From Narthecium ossifragum (Eukaryota; Streptophyta; Magnoliopsida; Dioscoreales; Nartheciaceae): 64,000 bases of DNA. The translations under genes and the position numbers were made by a program. The stretch lies in the NCBI GenBank assembly GCA_963920575.1, contig OY986972.1, positions 24,352,672 through 24,416,671 of the forward strand. Direction: 5' to 3'. Positions 1 through 11,493 of this stretch are shown here, piece after piece. Positions within the stretch are counted from its first letter, which is position 1; each line of letters begins with the position of its first letter. The notes below the pieces were generated by a model, which was not told the origin of the DNA, did not search any database, and saw only the letters and a program-made list of their open reading frames with translations.

Positions 1-1194
1 AGTTAAACTAGGGTCAAGTATAAAACACAAATTACAGATGCTAAGGACACCGTCCTCACTCAGGTTCCAACCAAAACTAGAGCCTGCTCGACATGACTCT
101 CTCTCCATAAAAAGAGTGGTACATGTCTCAACATCCCATTGATTTCTTATCGGATAAAAGTCATGTTGCATGTCCCACATGATTAGACGTCCCAACTTGG
201 AGGAGCCACCCGGTAAAAACCGACAAAACCTCTCCAGAGAAGAACCTCTCCAGAGAAGATAAGACGAATTGGATCTTCAAACAATAATAAGGGCGTATAA
301 AATATGAATACCTTTCTATTCCTAGGGTTTTAGATGAAAGGGTGTATAAATACCTTTCCAGGTAAAATTACAATACCCTCTCTTAGAAATATGTTTACTA
401 AAAAGTCCATTATTGAGCTAAAAATTTATCAACTTCCACGTACTGCGTATGTTGACATCTTGGGCGTTACATTAGGTGTATTTATGCTTTTTACTCTTTT
501 CCCAACAACATATTTCAAAAGGTTTCTTTTTTATGGGGAAAACTAAACAGGTGGGGCAAAATGCAAATGTCAATAAAGTGGGTTTCTTTTTTTAGAAATA
601 TAGCTGTAACATAAGAGGGTATTCGCACGATTGTTCACTCCAATGTATCCCCTTATTGAGTTTATTATTACGTATTTCTCCTTACAAAAATTCTGTATTA
701 CACTTTTCCTCCTATAATCTTCATATTTACATATTTCCCCCCCAAATCTTTGCCCTTTTAGATTTTTTAAAAAATATAACATTGGTTTTTAGGTGAAACA
801 GTATGACATACATTAGACTTTGGCATTGAAAAGAAAATGTGATAGGCCTAAAGACACAACAAAAGTTGGAAAGCTGCAACCCTAATACCGGAATCTGCGA
901 CTTATGGTTGCCTTCCTCTACGAGAAGGGTAAGTTTCATTGGAGAGGTCGTGTGTGGATTAAACGTGTCAAAAGACGTATTCTAAGCCATCCCTTCAATT
1001 TCCATCAAGCCTTTCATGTCAAAACAGGTATGCAGATCCCAAGCTTCCTGTAGATTGTTCAAATGGAATTTTGCTGCCCTGATGATGCCTTTGATCAAGT
1101 ATCCAATTTTCCACAGGTTGATGGCTGATGCTTTAAATCAGTCTTCAACATCATAGTCTCATCAGCAGTCGAATATGCTGGTGATGGTAACGAG
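1..1194. repeat. Left copy of the array-flanking spacer (part 1)
   Basis: This stretch has no gene. From about 100 onward it matches 53110-55450 in the same order: the 'ctcaacatccca...ttatcggataaaagtcatgttgc' segment near 130, the block starting 'cctagggttttagatg' near 322, and the 'aggcctaaag...agttggaaagctgcaa' segment near 845. It lacks the 1.17-kb element found at 53692-54861, so 472-474 (TTA) is that element's empty site. Short open frames here are not conserved between the copies and look non-coding. Confidence 0.75.
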
Positions 1195-1208
1195 AGATAC
1201 GCACGCAT

Positions 1209-2058
1209 TGTTTTTTGCTGCAATTGAGCCCGAAGGCTGGGTGTTACAACTCTTGAATTAATCTGACACTACGGCCCCAACACGAGCAGCATGTCTTGCC
1301 TGCCGGGCGAGATCATCCGCCACCGCATTTTCATTCCGTGGTATAAAAGTAAAAATTACTCCCCCAAGGAAGACAGTTACACTCCAAATCTTCCTGAGAA
1401 TAGCCTCCAAATTTAAATGACAGATTTGTCTCCCATTAATGAAGTTTACAATGCTCCTAGAGTCCGTCTCAATGATAACATTGCGAATTCCTCGCACCAC
1501 CGCCTCTTCCAAAGCACGAAGGATGGCCACCATCTCCGCTTCATCACAGCTGTGTGCCATAATTTTCTCTGCTAGTACCAGGACGGTGTGCTCCTCCCAA
1601 CCTCCCAGCATGCAATGCCAATACCCGTCTCAGTAAACCCTTGCAGCCAAGCACCATTGGTTTATATCACAGAGCCAATCTGCCGCCTGGAGGCATAGGT
1701 CGTTGGGGTTGTATGACTCCACCCCTTACTACGCCAGAACACTCCCGCTAGTTTCTGAATGCGTCAAGCCAAGGCATCCGGAGAGCAGCTATTGTTTCTC
1801 CATACAACTTCATTCCTCTCCTTCCACAATAACCAAAAACCATATCCAACAATAGTTTTAATCCACCTCCTAGCCGCATCAACCGAAGAAGACGATGCCA
1901 ATATACCCATGAGATCATCCAAGCTTGAGCCACTGGTAGATGGAAGGAGAATCTCCCATACCCAACGTGCAAATGGGCACTCATCAAGGATGTGCCGTAA
2001 AGACTCATCCCCTCCACATCCTCGAGGGCATGAACTATCTTGGACCAAGCCAATTCGA
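1209..2058 (-). mobile_element. 5'-truncated LINE (non-LTR retrotransposon) fragment
   Basis: The insertion is bounded by a 14-bp target-site duplication, AGATACGCACGCAT, at 1195-1208 and 2059-2072. It starts on the plus strand with a T run, which is the poly(A) tail of a minus-strand element. The uninterrupted target can be read in the right spacer copy near 59985-60010. Only the 3' end of ORF2 is present. Severe 5' truncation is usual for target-primed reverse transcription. Confidence 0.88.
1258..2058 (-). pseudogene. LINE ORF2 C-terminus: zinc-finger RVT and RNase H-like remnants
   Basis: Reading 5' to 3' on the minus strand, the first part (2058-1764) has the plant LINE zf-RVT pattern: CPRGCGGDESLRHILDECPF followed by a W-rich segment with LLWKERNEVVW. 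After a frame disruption, 1611-1258 carries an RNase H-like end with DEAEMVAILRALEEAVVRG, the IIETDSRSIVNFINGR motif and a closing RNENAVADDLARQA motif. The endonuclease and the reverse transcriptase catalytic core are absent, so it is a dead fragment. A second LINE remnant with a related RNase H lies at 2960-3303. Confidence 0.85.
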
Positions 2059-2072
2059 AGATACGCACGCAT

Positions 2073-2960
2073 GGTGTTAAATTGTCTCATAGAGAATTCA
2101 TGAGCATGCATATATATAGACTTTATGTTAGAGGCTCTGCTTCAGGCCAATCTCACAGTGGAAGGAAGCCCACCATTTGCTGTCACAGTGAGTGTTATTT
2201 CGGTGCATGTTTTGGTATTGCCATATGGAGAAGAAGAAAGAAACCGATGAGAAGAGGTACACTGCGCGCATCATCTTTTTTTTTGTTTCCTTCAAAGTTC
2301 AAAGACACTTCATGCATCCTAGCAGTGTTTGCTTGGATTTGCTTGTATATGGCCGAGGGCAAACTCGATATCTTTTCCCATGGGCTGGAAGGGGCGTTCA
2401 TCCAGACCGAGCACCGAAATAGAAACAGGCCGGGCCTAGAGCCCTATTGTTCTCAGTGAAGAGTGTCTTGGGCCTGTTAGCTCTACTAAAGGAACCAAAA
2501 ATGATAACCACTTCTCTTCTGATTTAATTAAATTGATAAGTTGAGCTCTAGAGACTACTTTAATCTAACATCTATCCCTATAAAAGGGAGAATAAGCAGT
2601 AGTTTTGTTCGTATGCCTCCGTCTACTATAATTACCATCTTTAACTTCGGATCATCTCTACCATAATACCATTATTAGCATCATCGCTGCAAATAGTACA
2701 TTAATTAGCCATAATTTCATACATTGTTTTTTTTTTCTTTCAAGTCCGCTTCAGATGCATCTGCTCGTATAAATCTCTACCATAATTAGCCTCTATTAGG
2801 CCCTGATTATCTTTACCATAACTATAATTATCTACCGAGGCGGGGACCTAGATTGTTAGCTCATAATTATCTATAATAACTATCCGACATGGTCTTTCAA
2901 TCCTCTGCACATATGAAGAAACGGACTCCTTGTAAGGTAACGGATGCCTCTCGGTATCAT
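2073..2960. repeat. Left copy of the array-flanking spacer (part 2)
   Basis: Positions 2073-2400 match 60010-60345 and positions 2390-2480 match 63897-64000, so this is the right-hand spacer without the Mutator-like insertion at 60355-63896. A TATA-like 'cctataaaaggg' lies near 2577-2588, but no supported reading frame follows it. The remainder to 2960 is AT-rich with no gene that I can support. Confidence 0.7.
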
Positions 2961-3303
2961 AATTATCTGTGCTAGCCTGTGGGCTGGATGACAAGACCCC
3001 GGCATGGACACTCTCTGAAAATGTTGTAGCCACCGGCTCTGATGAGGCGGAACTATTGACGATTCGGAGAGGACTAGTAGAGGCAGTGGCAAGAGGAATT
3101 AAAAAGGTTATCGAGTCAGATTCGAGGAATTCTGTCAACTTCATCAATGGAAGAGACATGTTTCTCGGGTTTCGAATGCTATTGCAGATGATCTCGCTCG
3201 TGGAGCTCGGATTGGAGCAATTGACGGGGCTATATATGTGTAGAATCTTGGATATGTAGTATCACCTAGTCTCTTTGGCTCAATTAAACAAAAAAAAAAA
3301 AAA
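2960..3303 (+). mobile_element. LINE 3'-end fragment with poly(A) tail
   Basis: The translated segment from about 2969 has an RNase H-like order: DEAELLTIRRGLVEAVARGI, then ESDSRNSVNFINGRD. It is collinear with the same motifs in the LINE at 1209-2058, although the frame degrades near the end. It terminates in a 14-nt A run at 3290-3303 in sense with the coding strand. I could not find a convincing target-site duplication. Confidence 0.75.
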
Positions 3304-3849
3304 GGAAAAAACCAGATGCTTCTCCGGATCCTCCACCATAAGAAGAAACCGGCCGACATTTCCACCCCTCGAGATGAAGAAATCGCTGCCATTTCCACTC
3401 CTCTTCCGCTCCTTCATGCCTTACATATATATGAAGACCTCTTGGGCTCCGAGTTCGTTTCTTCATAGTGCCAAGAACAAGCTTGTCCCCATCGAGTCCA
3501 TTTCCCGGCGTTCACGACCTGCCAAGAGGTGTACAGTTGGAAATGCTTGTGTTCTTATTCCCGATTGGTCTTGTGCCCCTCGCTCTCCATGATAAACTTT
3601 TATTTAAACAACTTTCGCTGTTAATTTTAGTTTGTTTTGGTTTTTGGGTATGCCAGTTGATGGGACCTGACTGAGCCAATTTACTTTGAGCATCCATCTA
3701 ATATATTGGTTTTATCACATGTTTAGTTTATGTTTCCCATATCAAGTGCAGTTATTTTTTATGCATCTTATATGTTGGATTAATGGTAGCTTTGAGATTG
3801 CATTGCCTGATTTCTTTCATGTTGTTTTGTATAGCCCGTTCTAGTTTTA
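3304..3849. other. No recognised gene; promoter- or intron-like sequence
   Basis: A short GC-richer block (3320-3600) can be read for about 70 codons on the plus strand (starting MKKSLPFPLLFRSF), followed by AT-rich intron-like sequence. I recognise no domain. It may be a leftover first exon or leader of something captured here, but nothing in the window supports a product. Confidence 0.35.
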
Positions 3850-4040
3850 TGCTTAAGTGCTTAAGCGCCTATCAAAACCCCATTGGGCTACCGCAAATCC
3901 AAGATTCGAAACTCCGGGTGGGACTTCCATCGCCGCCGCTCGCCGCGGGTGACTCTCACTTCCCGACCATGAAGAAAACGGAACAAAGATTAAAAGAGAC
4001 GTCAAACACCTGTAATCCAGAGACCATTTTAATTACATCT
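3850..4040 (+). promoter_or_regulatory. Relic plus-strand promoter/leader module facing gene A's 3' end
   Basis: The segment from 'cctatcaaaaccccattgggctaccgc' through 'cccgaccatgaagaaaac' and 'caaagattaaaagagacgtc' matches 24700-24850 and 49110-49190, and more distantly the leaders of gene 1 (11930-12090) and gene 2 (42520-42690). The TATA position reads CTATCAAAA here against CTATAAAA at 24702, so this copy looks weakened. It points toward the 3' end of the minus-strand gene A. Confidence 0.6.
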
Positions 4041-4141
4041 ATAAAGATGCAAAAGAAAGTGTCCTTATCAAGTATAAAACCCATGTATCCTGTTTTTTCT
4101 TCAACAATTTTTATAGTACATAAAAGTATATAAGATCTACA

Positions 4142-6275
4142 CTAGCGAGCTTCTAAGGAATCTGTGACACCATTCGAAGCTTCAACACTTGATCTACTAG
4201 AATTTGCATCTAACTTGGCAGAACGATTCGCAAAACAAAACGCAGGTTGCTTGGGAGAAGGTATGCTTGCAAATTCTCTACTAAGAAAGGAAAGGACAGT
4301 AGTCATGTTTGGTCTATCCTTTGGCCTCTCTTGAACACACAACAGACCCACTTTAATACATCTTAGTAGCTCATCATCCAGAAATTCGCCATCCAGTACT
4401 GGATCAACCAGCTCCAAAGGCCGATCTCTTTCCCACAGATCCCATACCTGCAACACCATTCGCCGAGAAAACAAATTAATCATAGATCTCTTAAATTTCA
4501 AGACTTGCAGAATTGAGAGGCCAGGCCATACATATCCTGGAAGACTCCATGAGTCACCGATGCGTGAGAAGCGCGTGTTCCCCTTGCCACTGACAATTTC
4601 CAGCAGCAGTACTCCAAAGCTGAAGACATCGGACTTCTCCGAGAAATGCCCCTGCAAAACGTACTCAGGAGGCATGTAGCCACTGCCATGCATGAACTTT
4701 TTTATCAGCGCTAGTGATTCATATATATATGGGTTCGATATGCTAGTTTAGGCAAATGATTGGGTGCTTGACTTACAATGTGCCGACAATTCTTTTCGTA
4801 TTTCCTTGGATCTGGTCCTTGTTGAAGATTCTTGCCATACCAAAGTCTGATATCTTGGGATTGAACTCAGCATCCAAAAGAATGTTACCAGCTTTAAGAT
4901 CTCTGTGGATGACTCTCAATCTTGAGTATTTGTGGAGATAAAGCAGCCCTTGTGCAATCCCTTCGATGATATGCATGCGTTTGCTCCACTTCAGTATTTT
5001 GCTCTTAGTTGGATCTGTTTCACAATCCCTCAAAACAATTAATTCAGATGCATTCTTAAGATGTAACAGTTGCATAATACTTGGTGCTGATTTTGGAAAA
5101 TTCAAGAAGGGTAACACATACGAAAGAGAAGTGTGTCCAAGCTCTTATTTGGCATGTACTCATAGATCAACATGTTCTCTCTATCTTTAGTGCAGAAACC
5201 TATAAGTCTCACAAGGTTTGTATGCTGCAACCTACCAATCAGCTTTACTTCATTCTTGTACTCCTGCAACCCTTGCCCTGAGGAGCTTGCTAGCCTTTTC
5301 ACTGCCACTTCCTGTCCATCTGCTAGAATCCCCTGTTTGATCCCAAAAAAACATCAGAGACCAATATAATCTAGTTTAATTGATGAGAGAAAACAAGCTG
5401 AATACCTTGTACACATGTCCAAACCCTCCCCTTCCAAGCTTATTCGAGGCAGAGAAATTGTTCGTAGCAGAGACGACAGTATGATAGCTGAATTGGGATA
5501 ACTCTCTTGCTCTGTTATCATCTCCAAGATCAAGCAGAGAGAGATTATCCAATGCTGCCTTCTTTCCTGTCAATCAATTATACAAGTTTTTCTTGTAAGT
5601 TAGGAGATTATGTACTGCTAATAGATATGAGTAATGTTCATGGCTTACCTTTGTCTTCTTGTTTCTTCTTTTGACGCAGACAAAGGCAACCAAGGAGCAA
5701 GAGGAAATTGAAGGGGACTGAGATGGCAACAAGTATCGCCAGTAATCTTCCGTAATTCGGTTTCCCAGTGTCATCTTCATCTGAAAACAGATTATTTGAT
5801 TAGTTTGAGCTATAACAATGATGAGTACGAAATCGTCAATTTCGACTGTTTGCTGCCAATTTCATCTGAGTTCAATCTTAGTAATAGACAGGAGCATGCG
5901 CATACCTAAATCACTTGCGGCCAGCTTCACAAACAGATCTTGCCCATTTGATGGAAACTCTGTAAGATCTAATAGATCATCCATCCACATCATACACCCA
6001 CTTCCTCCTCCAGTGATATTGGCACTAGTGTAAGCTGTACAAGAACAATTGTTCAAGCACTCTTTTCTACACTCATCAAGATTCATGCTCCGATTCACCA
6101 CTGATCTCCCTGGACTGAAAAAACCAAATTCGAAGGTTCCAAGGGCTGAGACTAGCGTTTCGCCGCGGGCGTCACGAATGGATTGTGTGGATGGTAGGAT
6201 GTCTGTTGCAGTGGATAGGCTGTGGACATTACTGAGGAAGACGATGAGGAAAGACCACCAATATGGTTTCCTCAT
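4142..6275 (-). CDS. Gene A: S-locus-type receptor kinase lacking the lectin domain (PAN-TM-kinase)
   Basis: Seven exons read without a stop: 6275-5906, 5780-5649, 5566-5406, 5332-5122, 5014-4777, 4682-4532 and 4447-4142 (about 522 aa). The ATG at 6275 ([14 protein letters not shown]) matches the starts of B, D, C and E; an in-frame upstream ATG at 6344 is less likely. Residues 1-24 are a signal peptide and about 25-58 are the first strands of the B-lectin. The chain then jumps in frame from FFSPG to [16 protein letters not shown], the PAN module, losing most of the lectin plus the SLG and EGF regions. Exon 2 carries one helix. The kinase keeps GRGGFG, VAVK (about K233), HRD (about D330), DFG (about D348) and MPPEY, so it should be active. 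It could be a truncated functional receptor or a pseudogene that has not yet decayed. Confidence 0.82.
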
Positions 6276-6753
6276 GCTTCTTTGTGAAATGTTGTACGTG
6301 TTCAACAACATGGTGTTGCATATATATATGAGAAGTCCATGCAAAAGCTACGTACCGTCCGGAATTGCCTGGAAAAACCGTACCGTCCCATACTCCCATG
6401 GACCATTCATACGCCAGTCCGTCGGCGATCTGCCGACGTGACAGCTGTTGGAGGAAGTGCCGACGATGATGACGTAGCTTTAAATGTGATGTTTGATCTC
6501 AAACGTCGGATCACCATCCAACAATTGAGAGCAGTATCACTGACTGTTGTAGGAGGGCTGGTGGCGGATCTGGGGAGTCTCTTGGTGGCTGGTCGGTGAA
6601 CCACGTACGTAACTTTCGGTTTTGTTTCCTTTGGTAATTCTACCCGGTCTTTGAGCTTAACTTTTTCAGACAGTCAGAAGCGACACGGAGGACTTCTGTT
6701 GGCAGTTCAGTATACCGCTGAAAAGAAATGAGCACCTAAAGTCTAATTCTATA
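6276..6753 (-). promoter_or_regulatory. Upstream region of gene A
   Basis: A TATA-like 'catatatatatg' lies at 6319-6330, about 45 bp before the chosen ATG. The segment from about 6325 leftward-reading promoter DNA is found in inverted orientation at 41321-41938. Short open frames here are not credible genes. Confidence 0.45.
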
Positions 6754-7904
6754 AGCCCTTGTTTGATATTGGATTAAAAAAAATAGGGTTAAGACTTAAG
6801 AGGGAAGTTAGAAAACGTGGGGGTAAGGAATGAGGGTAAGAAAAAATAAAGTGCTTGTGCTAGGTGAAATGGGAATAACCCCGTAATCATTACTTTTAGG
6901 GCATGTTTGGTTTGCATGCATCATCGTGCGATGCACCCTGATGCATCAATTCTCTGTTTGGTTTGCAGGGTGCATCGCGTGATGCACCCTGATACATCAA
7001 TCCTCTGTTTGGTTCACAGGGCGTATCGCGCGATGCATACATCATACGATGCATTTTCAGCTGATTTTATGCATCATATGAAATAGTCAAAATTGTCGTT
7101 TCATACGATGCACCCTCGCGCGAGCTTTCACTGGTGAACCCGACACTGACCCAAAGGCAAACCAAACATAATATAATAAAATTTTAATATATATATTCAC
7201 TACATTATATCAATAATATATATATCATTGATATTAAAATAATATAATATTTTAATATACATATATATATATTAAATTTTAACTTTATTGCATCATTATG
7301 TGAACTTTATATGAATAGTGTGTGTATATATATATATATATTATTGAGATATATATATAATATATATATATTATTGAGATTAAAATAATATAATATTTTA
7401 ATATGTATATTAAAATTTAACTTTATTGCATCATTATGTGAACTTTATATGAATAATATATATATTATTGAGATATATATATATATAATATATATATTAT
7501 TCATATAATGTTCACATAATAATGCAATAAAGTTAAATTTTAATATATAAAATATTAAAATATCATATAATATATATTAAAATTTTAGAATATATATAAA
7601 TTTAACTTTATTGCATCATTATATGAAAATTATACAAATAATATATATATAATTATATATATATATATATATATTATTTTAATGTGAACATTAAAATAAT
7701 GTTGCATCATATGATCCCAAAGGCAAACCAAACACCAGCATCAGATGAACGATCCATGCATCCCACGATCCATGCATCCCACGATACATGCATCTCACGA
7801 TGCATACATCTCACGATAGACCTGCACCAATGATTCACGCAACCAAACGCCCCCTTAATGTTTGAGTAGGTTATCCCCCTTTATCCATCAACCAAACGAG
7901 GGCT
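6754..7904. mobile_element. Outer TIR element (MITE-like) hosting a second MITE
   Basis: The ends are imperfect inverted repeats: AGCCCTTGTTTGATATTGG on the left, and AGCCCTCGTTTGGTTGATGG as the reverse complement of the right end. The inverted copy near 41460 lacks the insertion and reads straight from 'cctaattctat' to 'ggaattggtttctcc', so it serves as an empty site. No transposase is encoded. Target duplication is unclear (TAA against TCA). Confidence 0.65.
6899..7854. mobile_element. Inner MITE, Harbinger-like with TTA duplication
   Basis: Terminal inverted repeats begin GGGCATGTTTGGTTTGCATG (left) and GGGGGCGTTTGGTTGCGTGA (reverse complement of right). They are flanked by TTA at 6896-6898 and 7855-7857, the 3-bp TWA duplication known for PIF/Harbinger elements. 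The arms carry repeated 'gatgcatc/gatgcacc' motifs, and the centre is AT-rich palindromic sequence built from 'taatatattattgag' and 'ttaactttattgcatcattatgtgaa' blocks in both orientations. It is non-autonomous. Confidence 0.75.
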
Positions 7905-8631
7905 CAGGAATTGGTTTCTCCAACCCTAGCAACCAATCTCAACCGTTCCCTCAAGTACCCGATCCCTTGTTCTCCGGTTCTACCCAGTTTGCTCCCTTAA
8001 TCCAATCCGTTCCTTCCTAAAATCATGGACCCCACTCCCTTATACTTGGAAAGCTTTAAGCTTATACGACCGACAAGGCTAATAGTCTACTAATTCGGCT
8101 AAGAGTTTCAAGAGATTAATTATGATGTTTACATTGGAAATTAGGAAATGAACTTTAAATCTGATTCTATAAAATAATAGGATAAACTTATCCATATACC
8201 CTTCATGCGACTATGCGAGTATAGTGGCATCTTAAGTCATGCTAGATGCCAATAATTAATTCCAAGCTAGCCAATATGTCATTGTTGGCTGAGATTTCTT
8301 TCTTCACTTGGAAGCTTGAACAAGGCACGCTACTAGCATCTGATTTGTAATTGCCTTGATTAGCACTTTATTAGCATCTGGTTTCACAGTCTTGTTCTTC
8401 TTTTTTAGCTGTCTAGCACCTCTTGAATCTTGACTGCATGGGGATTAAGCTTTATAAATTCAAACAGTACCTCAATTACGTCAATCAATTACTTGGGAGG
8501 CTAGGTTAACTATTAACCTTGTTTATATATGTCATATCATGTTATTCTCGTTCATATATGTAATGTGTACATGCATTCATTACCGATATATATCTATAAC
8601 TTAAAGGGCATGCAGCTTCAAAAATCACATA
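7905..8631. repeat. Inter-gene spacer shared with other array units
   Basis: Positions 7905-8050 are inverted relative to 41325-41460. Positions 8280-8500 ('ttgttggctgaga...', 'ggtttcacagtcttgttcttc', 'acgtcaatcaatta') match 24375-24530 and 40280-40400, the DNA upstream of genes B and D. Positions 8570-8631 match 42080-42125, upstream of gene 2. No gene is supported. Confidence 0.6.
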
Positions 8632-9039
8632 TATGTCATATCTTGTCATTTAGTCCTCTATAACACTCCTTAAGTGTTTTACTACCCTAAAATAAGGAGG
8701 GGATCAAAATACCCCTAAACCCCCCCCCCCATTAATCCCCCTAACCACCAGCCATAAATCCCCCTACCATAAAGTTAATAGTCTGCAACCCCTTCATTAA
8801 TGAGTTGGCCTTTTACTTTATTTAGCACTGAGTAAGCACGGATTCAAATGAGTAAGCACGGATCAATTTGAATCCGGCGGCTCGGAAGTCAGATCCGGAC
8901 TTCAACAACAGCTCCAAGCATATTTAATTACTCAACTTTTTGAAAAATTGATGTTTGAGTCAATAGAAATCTATGAAAACTGATACCTTCCTATTAGTTT
9001 ATGCATGTGAAAAATTGATGTTTGAGTCAATAGAAATCT

Positions 9040-10345
9040 ATGAAAAATTGTAATTACTTTTCATTTTTTTTTTCTGTAGTTACTTCTCATTTTGGTAGTT
9101 ACTTTTCATTTGCATTATGATAGTTGCTTTTCAATTTGGTAGTTACTTTCCATTTGCATTATGATAGTTACTTTTCATTTGCATTATGATAGTTACTTTT
9201 CATTTACATTATGGTAGTTACTTTTCATTTTGATAGTTACTTTTCATTTTGGTAGTTACTTTTCATTATGGTAGTTACTTCCCCCAAGTATTGATAGTTA
9301 CTGCCACAAGTATTGGTACTTACTTCCCCAGTATAATGGTAGTTACTTTCCCAGTTTAATGGTAGTTACTATCAATATAGATGCAGTTACTTCTCCTGTC
9401 TAAGCTGGTAGTTACTTCTTCGCTTATTGGTACTTACTTCCCCAAGTATTGGTAGTTACTTCCCCATTGTAATGGTAGTTACTTCCCCAATATAATCATA
9501 GTTACTTCCCATTATAATGATAGTTACTTCCCCAAACATGGGTAGTTACTTCCCCAGTATAATGGTAGTTACTTCCCCAGTTTAGTGGTAGTTACCAACT
9601 CCCTTAATGCAGTTACTTCTCCTGTTTAAGCTGGTAGTTACTTCTCGCTTATTGGTAGTTACTTCTTCCCTATTCCCCTACCATTTTTCTTATTTTTCTT
9701 CCCATTTTCCATATTTTCTCCATTTTCCTTAAAAACATTTTCCCCTTTTCCTTCAACCAACCTCCTCCTTCCCAAGCCGGCCCATTTATTTTCCTTTATA
9801 ATGGTAGTTACTTTCCCAGTATAATGGTAGTTACTTCTCATTTTGATAGTTACTTTATTTTAGTAGTTACTTTTCATTTGCATTATGGTAGTTACTTCCC
9901 CCAAGTATTGATAGTTACTTCCACAAGTATTGGTAGTTACTTTCCCAGTATAATGGTAGTTACTTTCCCAGTATAATGGTAGTTACTTTCCCAGTTTAAT
10001 GGTAGTTACTATCAATATAGATGCAGTTACTTCTCCTGTCTAAGCTGGTAGTTACTTCTTCGCTTATTGGTACTTACTTCCCCAAATATTGGTAGTTACT
10101 TCCCCATTGTAATGGTAATTACTTCCCCAATATAATCATAGTTACTTCTCATTATAATGATAGTTACTTCCCCAAACATGGGTAGTTGCTTCCCCATTCC
10201 CCTACCATTTTTCTTATTTTCCTTAATGCAGTTACTTCTCCTGTTTAAGCTGGTAGTTACTTCTCGCTTATTGGTAATTACTTCTTCCCTATTCCCCTAC
10301 CATTTTTCTTATTTTCCTTCCCCTTTTCCATATTTTCTCCATTTT
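9040..10345. repeat. Minisatellite of 'GGTAGTTACTT' units
   Basis: The core TAGTTACTT recurs dozens of times with a spacing near 23 bp, typically 'atggtagttacttccccagtata'. Some stretches use 'ttttcatttgcattatgatagttac'. A higher-order repeat is visible: about 9230-9720 recurs as about 9840-10340, including the same 'ctgtctaagctggtagtt' and 'cccctaccatttttcttattttcc' segments. It is non-coding. Confidence 0.85.
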
Positions 10346-10429
10346 CCTTAAAACATTTTCCCCTTTTCCTTCAACCAGCCTCCTCCTTCCCAAGCTGTCC
10401 CCCGGCCCGCCCTGGATCCGCCCCTCCTA

Positions 10430-11330
10430 TCCCCTCGCCCTGCTCCGCCGCGATCTGGTCGCCGCCCGCCGCGATCTGGTCGCCCCCCGCCCTCCTCCGT
10501 CGCCATCTCCTTCCCCAACGTCTCCCCGCCACGATCTGGTCGCCCCCCGCCCTGCTACTTCGCCATCTCCTTCCCCAGCGTCCACGCTGGATCCACCTCC
10601 GTCCTCACCGGATCCGCAACAATCTGGTCGCCACCCGCCGCGATCTGGTCGCCGTCTCCTTCGCCATCTCCTTCGCCGCTGCGATCCGGTCGCCGTCTCC
10701 GTCGCCATCTCCTTCCCCGCCGCGATCTGGTCGCCCCCCGCCCTACTCCGTCGCCATCTCCTTCCCCAACGTCTCCCCGCCCGCGATCTGGTCGCCCCCC
10801 TCCCTACTCCGTCGCCATCTCCTTCCCCGACATCTCCCCGCCGCGATCTGGTCGCCCCCCGCCCTGCTACGTCACCACCTCCTTCCCCAGCGTCCACGCT
10901 GGATCCACCTCCGTCCTCACCGGATCCGCAACGATCTGGTCGCCGCCCGCCGCGATCTGGTCGCCGTCTCCTTCGCCATCTCCTTCCCCGCCGCGATCCG
11001 GTCGCCGTCTCCGTCGCCATCTCCTTCCCCGCCGCGATCTGGTCGCCCCCCGCCCTACTCCGTCGCCATCTCCTTCCCCAACGTCTCCCCCCCCCCCCCC
11101 CCCCCCGCCGCGATCTGGTCGCCCCCCGCCCTACTTCGTCGCCATCTCCTTCCCCGACGTCTCCCCGCTGCGATCTGGTCGCCCCCCGCCCTACTACGTC
11201 GCCATCTCCTTCCCCAGCGTCCACACTGGATCCACCTCCGTCCTCACCGGATCCTCAACTCAGCGGCCCTCTCCTTCCGTCTCTTGCCGGATCCACCCCC
11301 TCCACTGCCCCCGTCGCCCTCTCCTTCCAT
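10430..11330. repeat. GC-rich minisatellite ('GCGATCTGGTCGCC' units)
   Basis: Units of roughly 55-65 bp recur: 'ccgccgcgatctggtcgcc', 'ccccgccctactccgtcgcc', 'atctccttccccaacgtctc'. A longer unit beginning 'agcgtccacgctggatccac' appears near 10580, 10890 and 11215. A C homopolymer of about 17 lies near 11090. One minus-strand frame stays open for 265 codons (11224-10427), but it is only Gly/Arg/Asp repeats produced by the minisatellite, so I do not call a gene. Confidence 0.85.
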
Positions 11331-11493
11331 CAGAGCTTGGCCAGTCAATTTGAATGAGATAAATTAGGGTTAAAGGGTATTTTAGAGATTAAAAAAATAT
11401 AGCTGTCAAAAAGAGACTAAATGGCTTAAGAACTTATAAAAAAACTATACAGCAAATAAAGTCTCCTAAAGAGACTAGACACCAATTATCCGT

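Larger units (their letters stand above)
8632..11493. other. 2.86-kb insertion upstream of gene 1 (absent upstream of gene 2)
   Basis: Aligning the two gene units, 'tcaaaaatcacatat' at 8617-8631 and 'tattaaataactaagaatg' near 11494 are adjacent near 42122-42150. Everything between is extra in the gene 1 unit, or deleted from the gene 2 unit. TAT is present on both sides, as a 3-bp duplication would leave. The ends share only a weak resemblance (CATTTAGTCCTCT against CTAGTCTCT), so I do not assign a superfamily. The body is two minisatellites plus AT-rich flanks. Confidence 0.6.

Noticed and set aside
3275..3674. A small gene with the product starting MKKSLPFPLLFRSF
   Set aside because: No recognisable domain, no supporting second copy in the window and no clear splice partner.
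10427..11224. A 265-codon minus-strand open frame rich in Gly, Arg and Asp
   Set aside because: It is the translation of a GC-rich minisatellite whose units lack stops. It has no domain, start context or introns.
8632..11493. Helitron or CACTA assignment for the gene 1 upstream insertion
   Set aside because: No CTRR end with hairpin and no CACTA terminal repeat is visible; only a possible TAT duplication.
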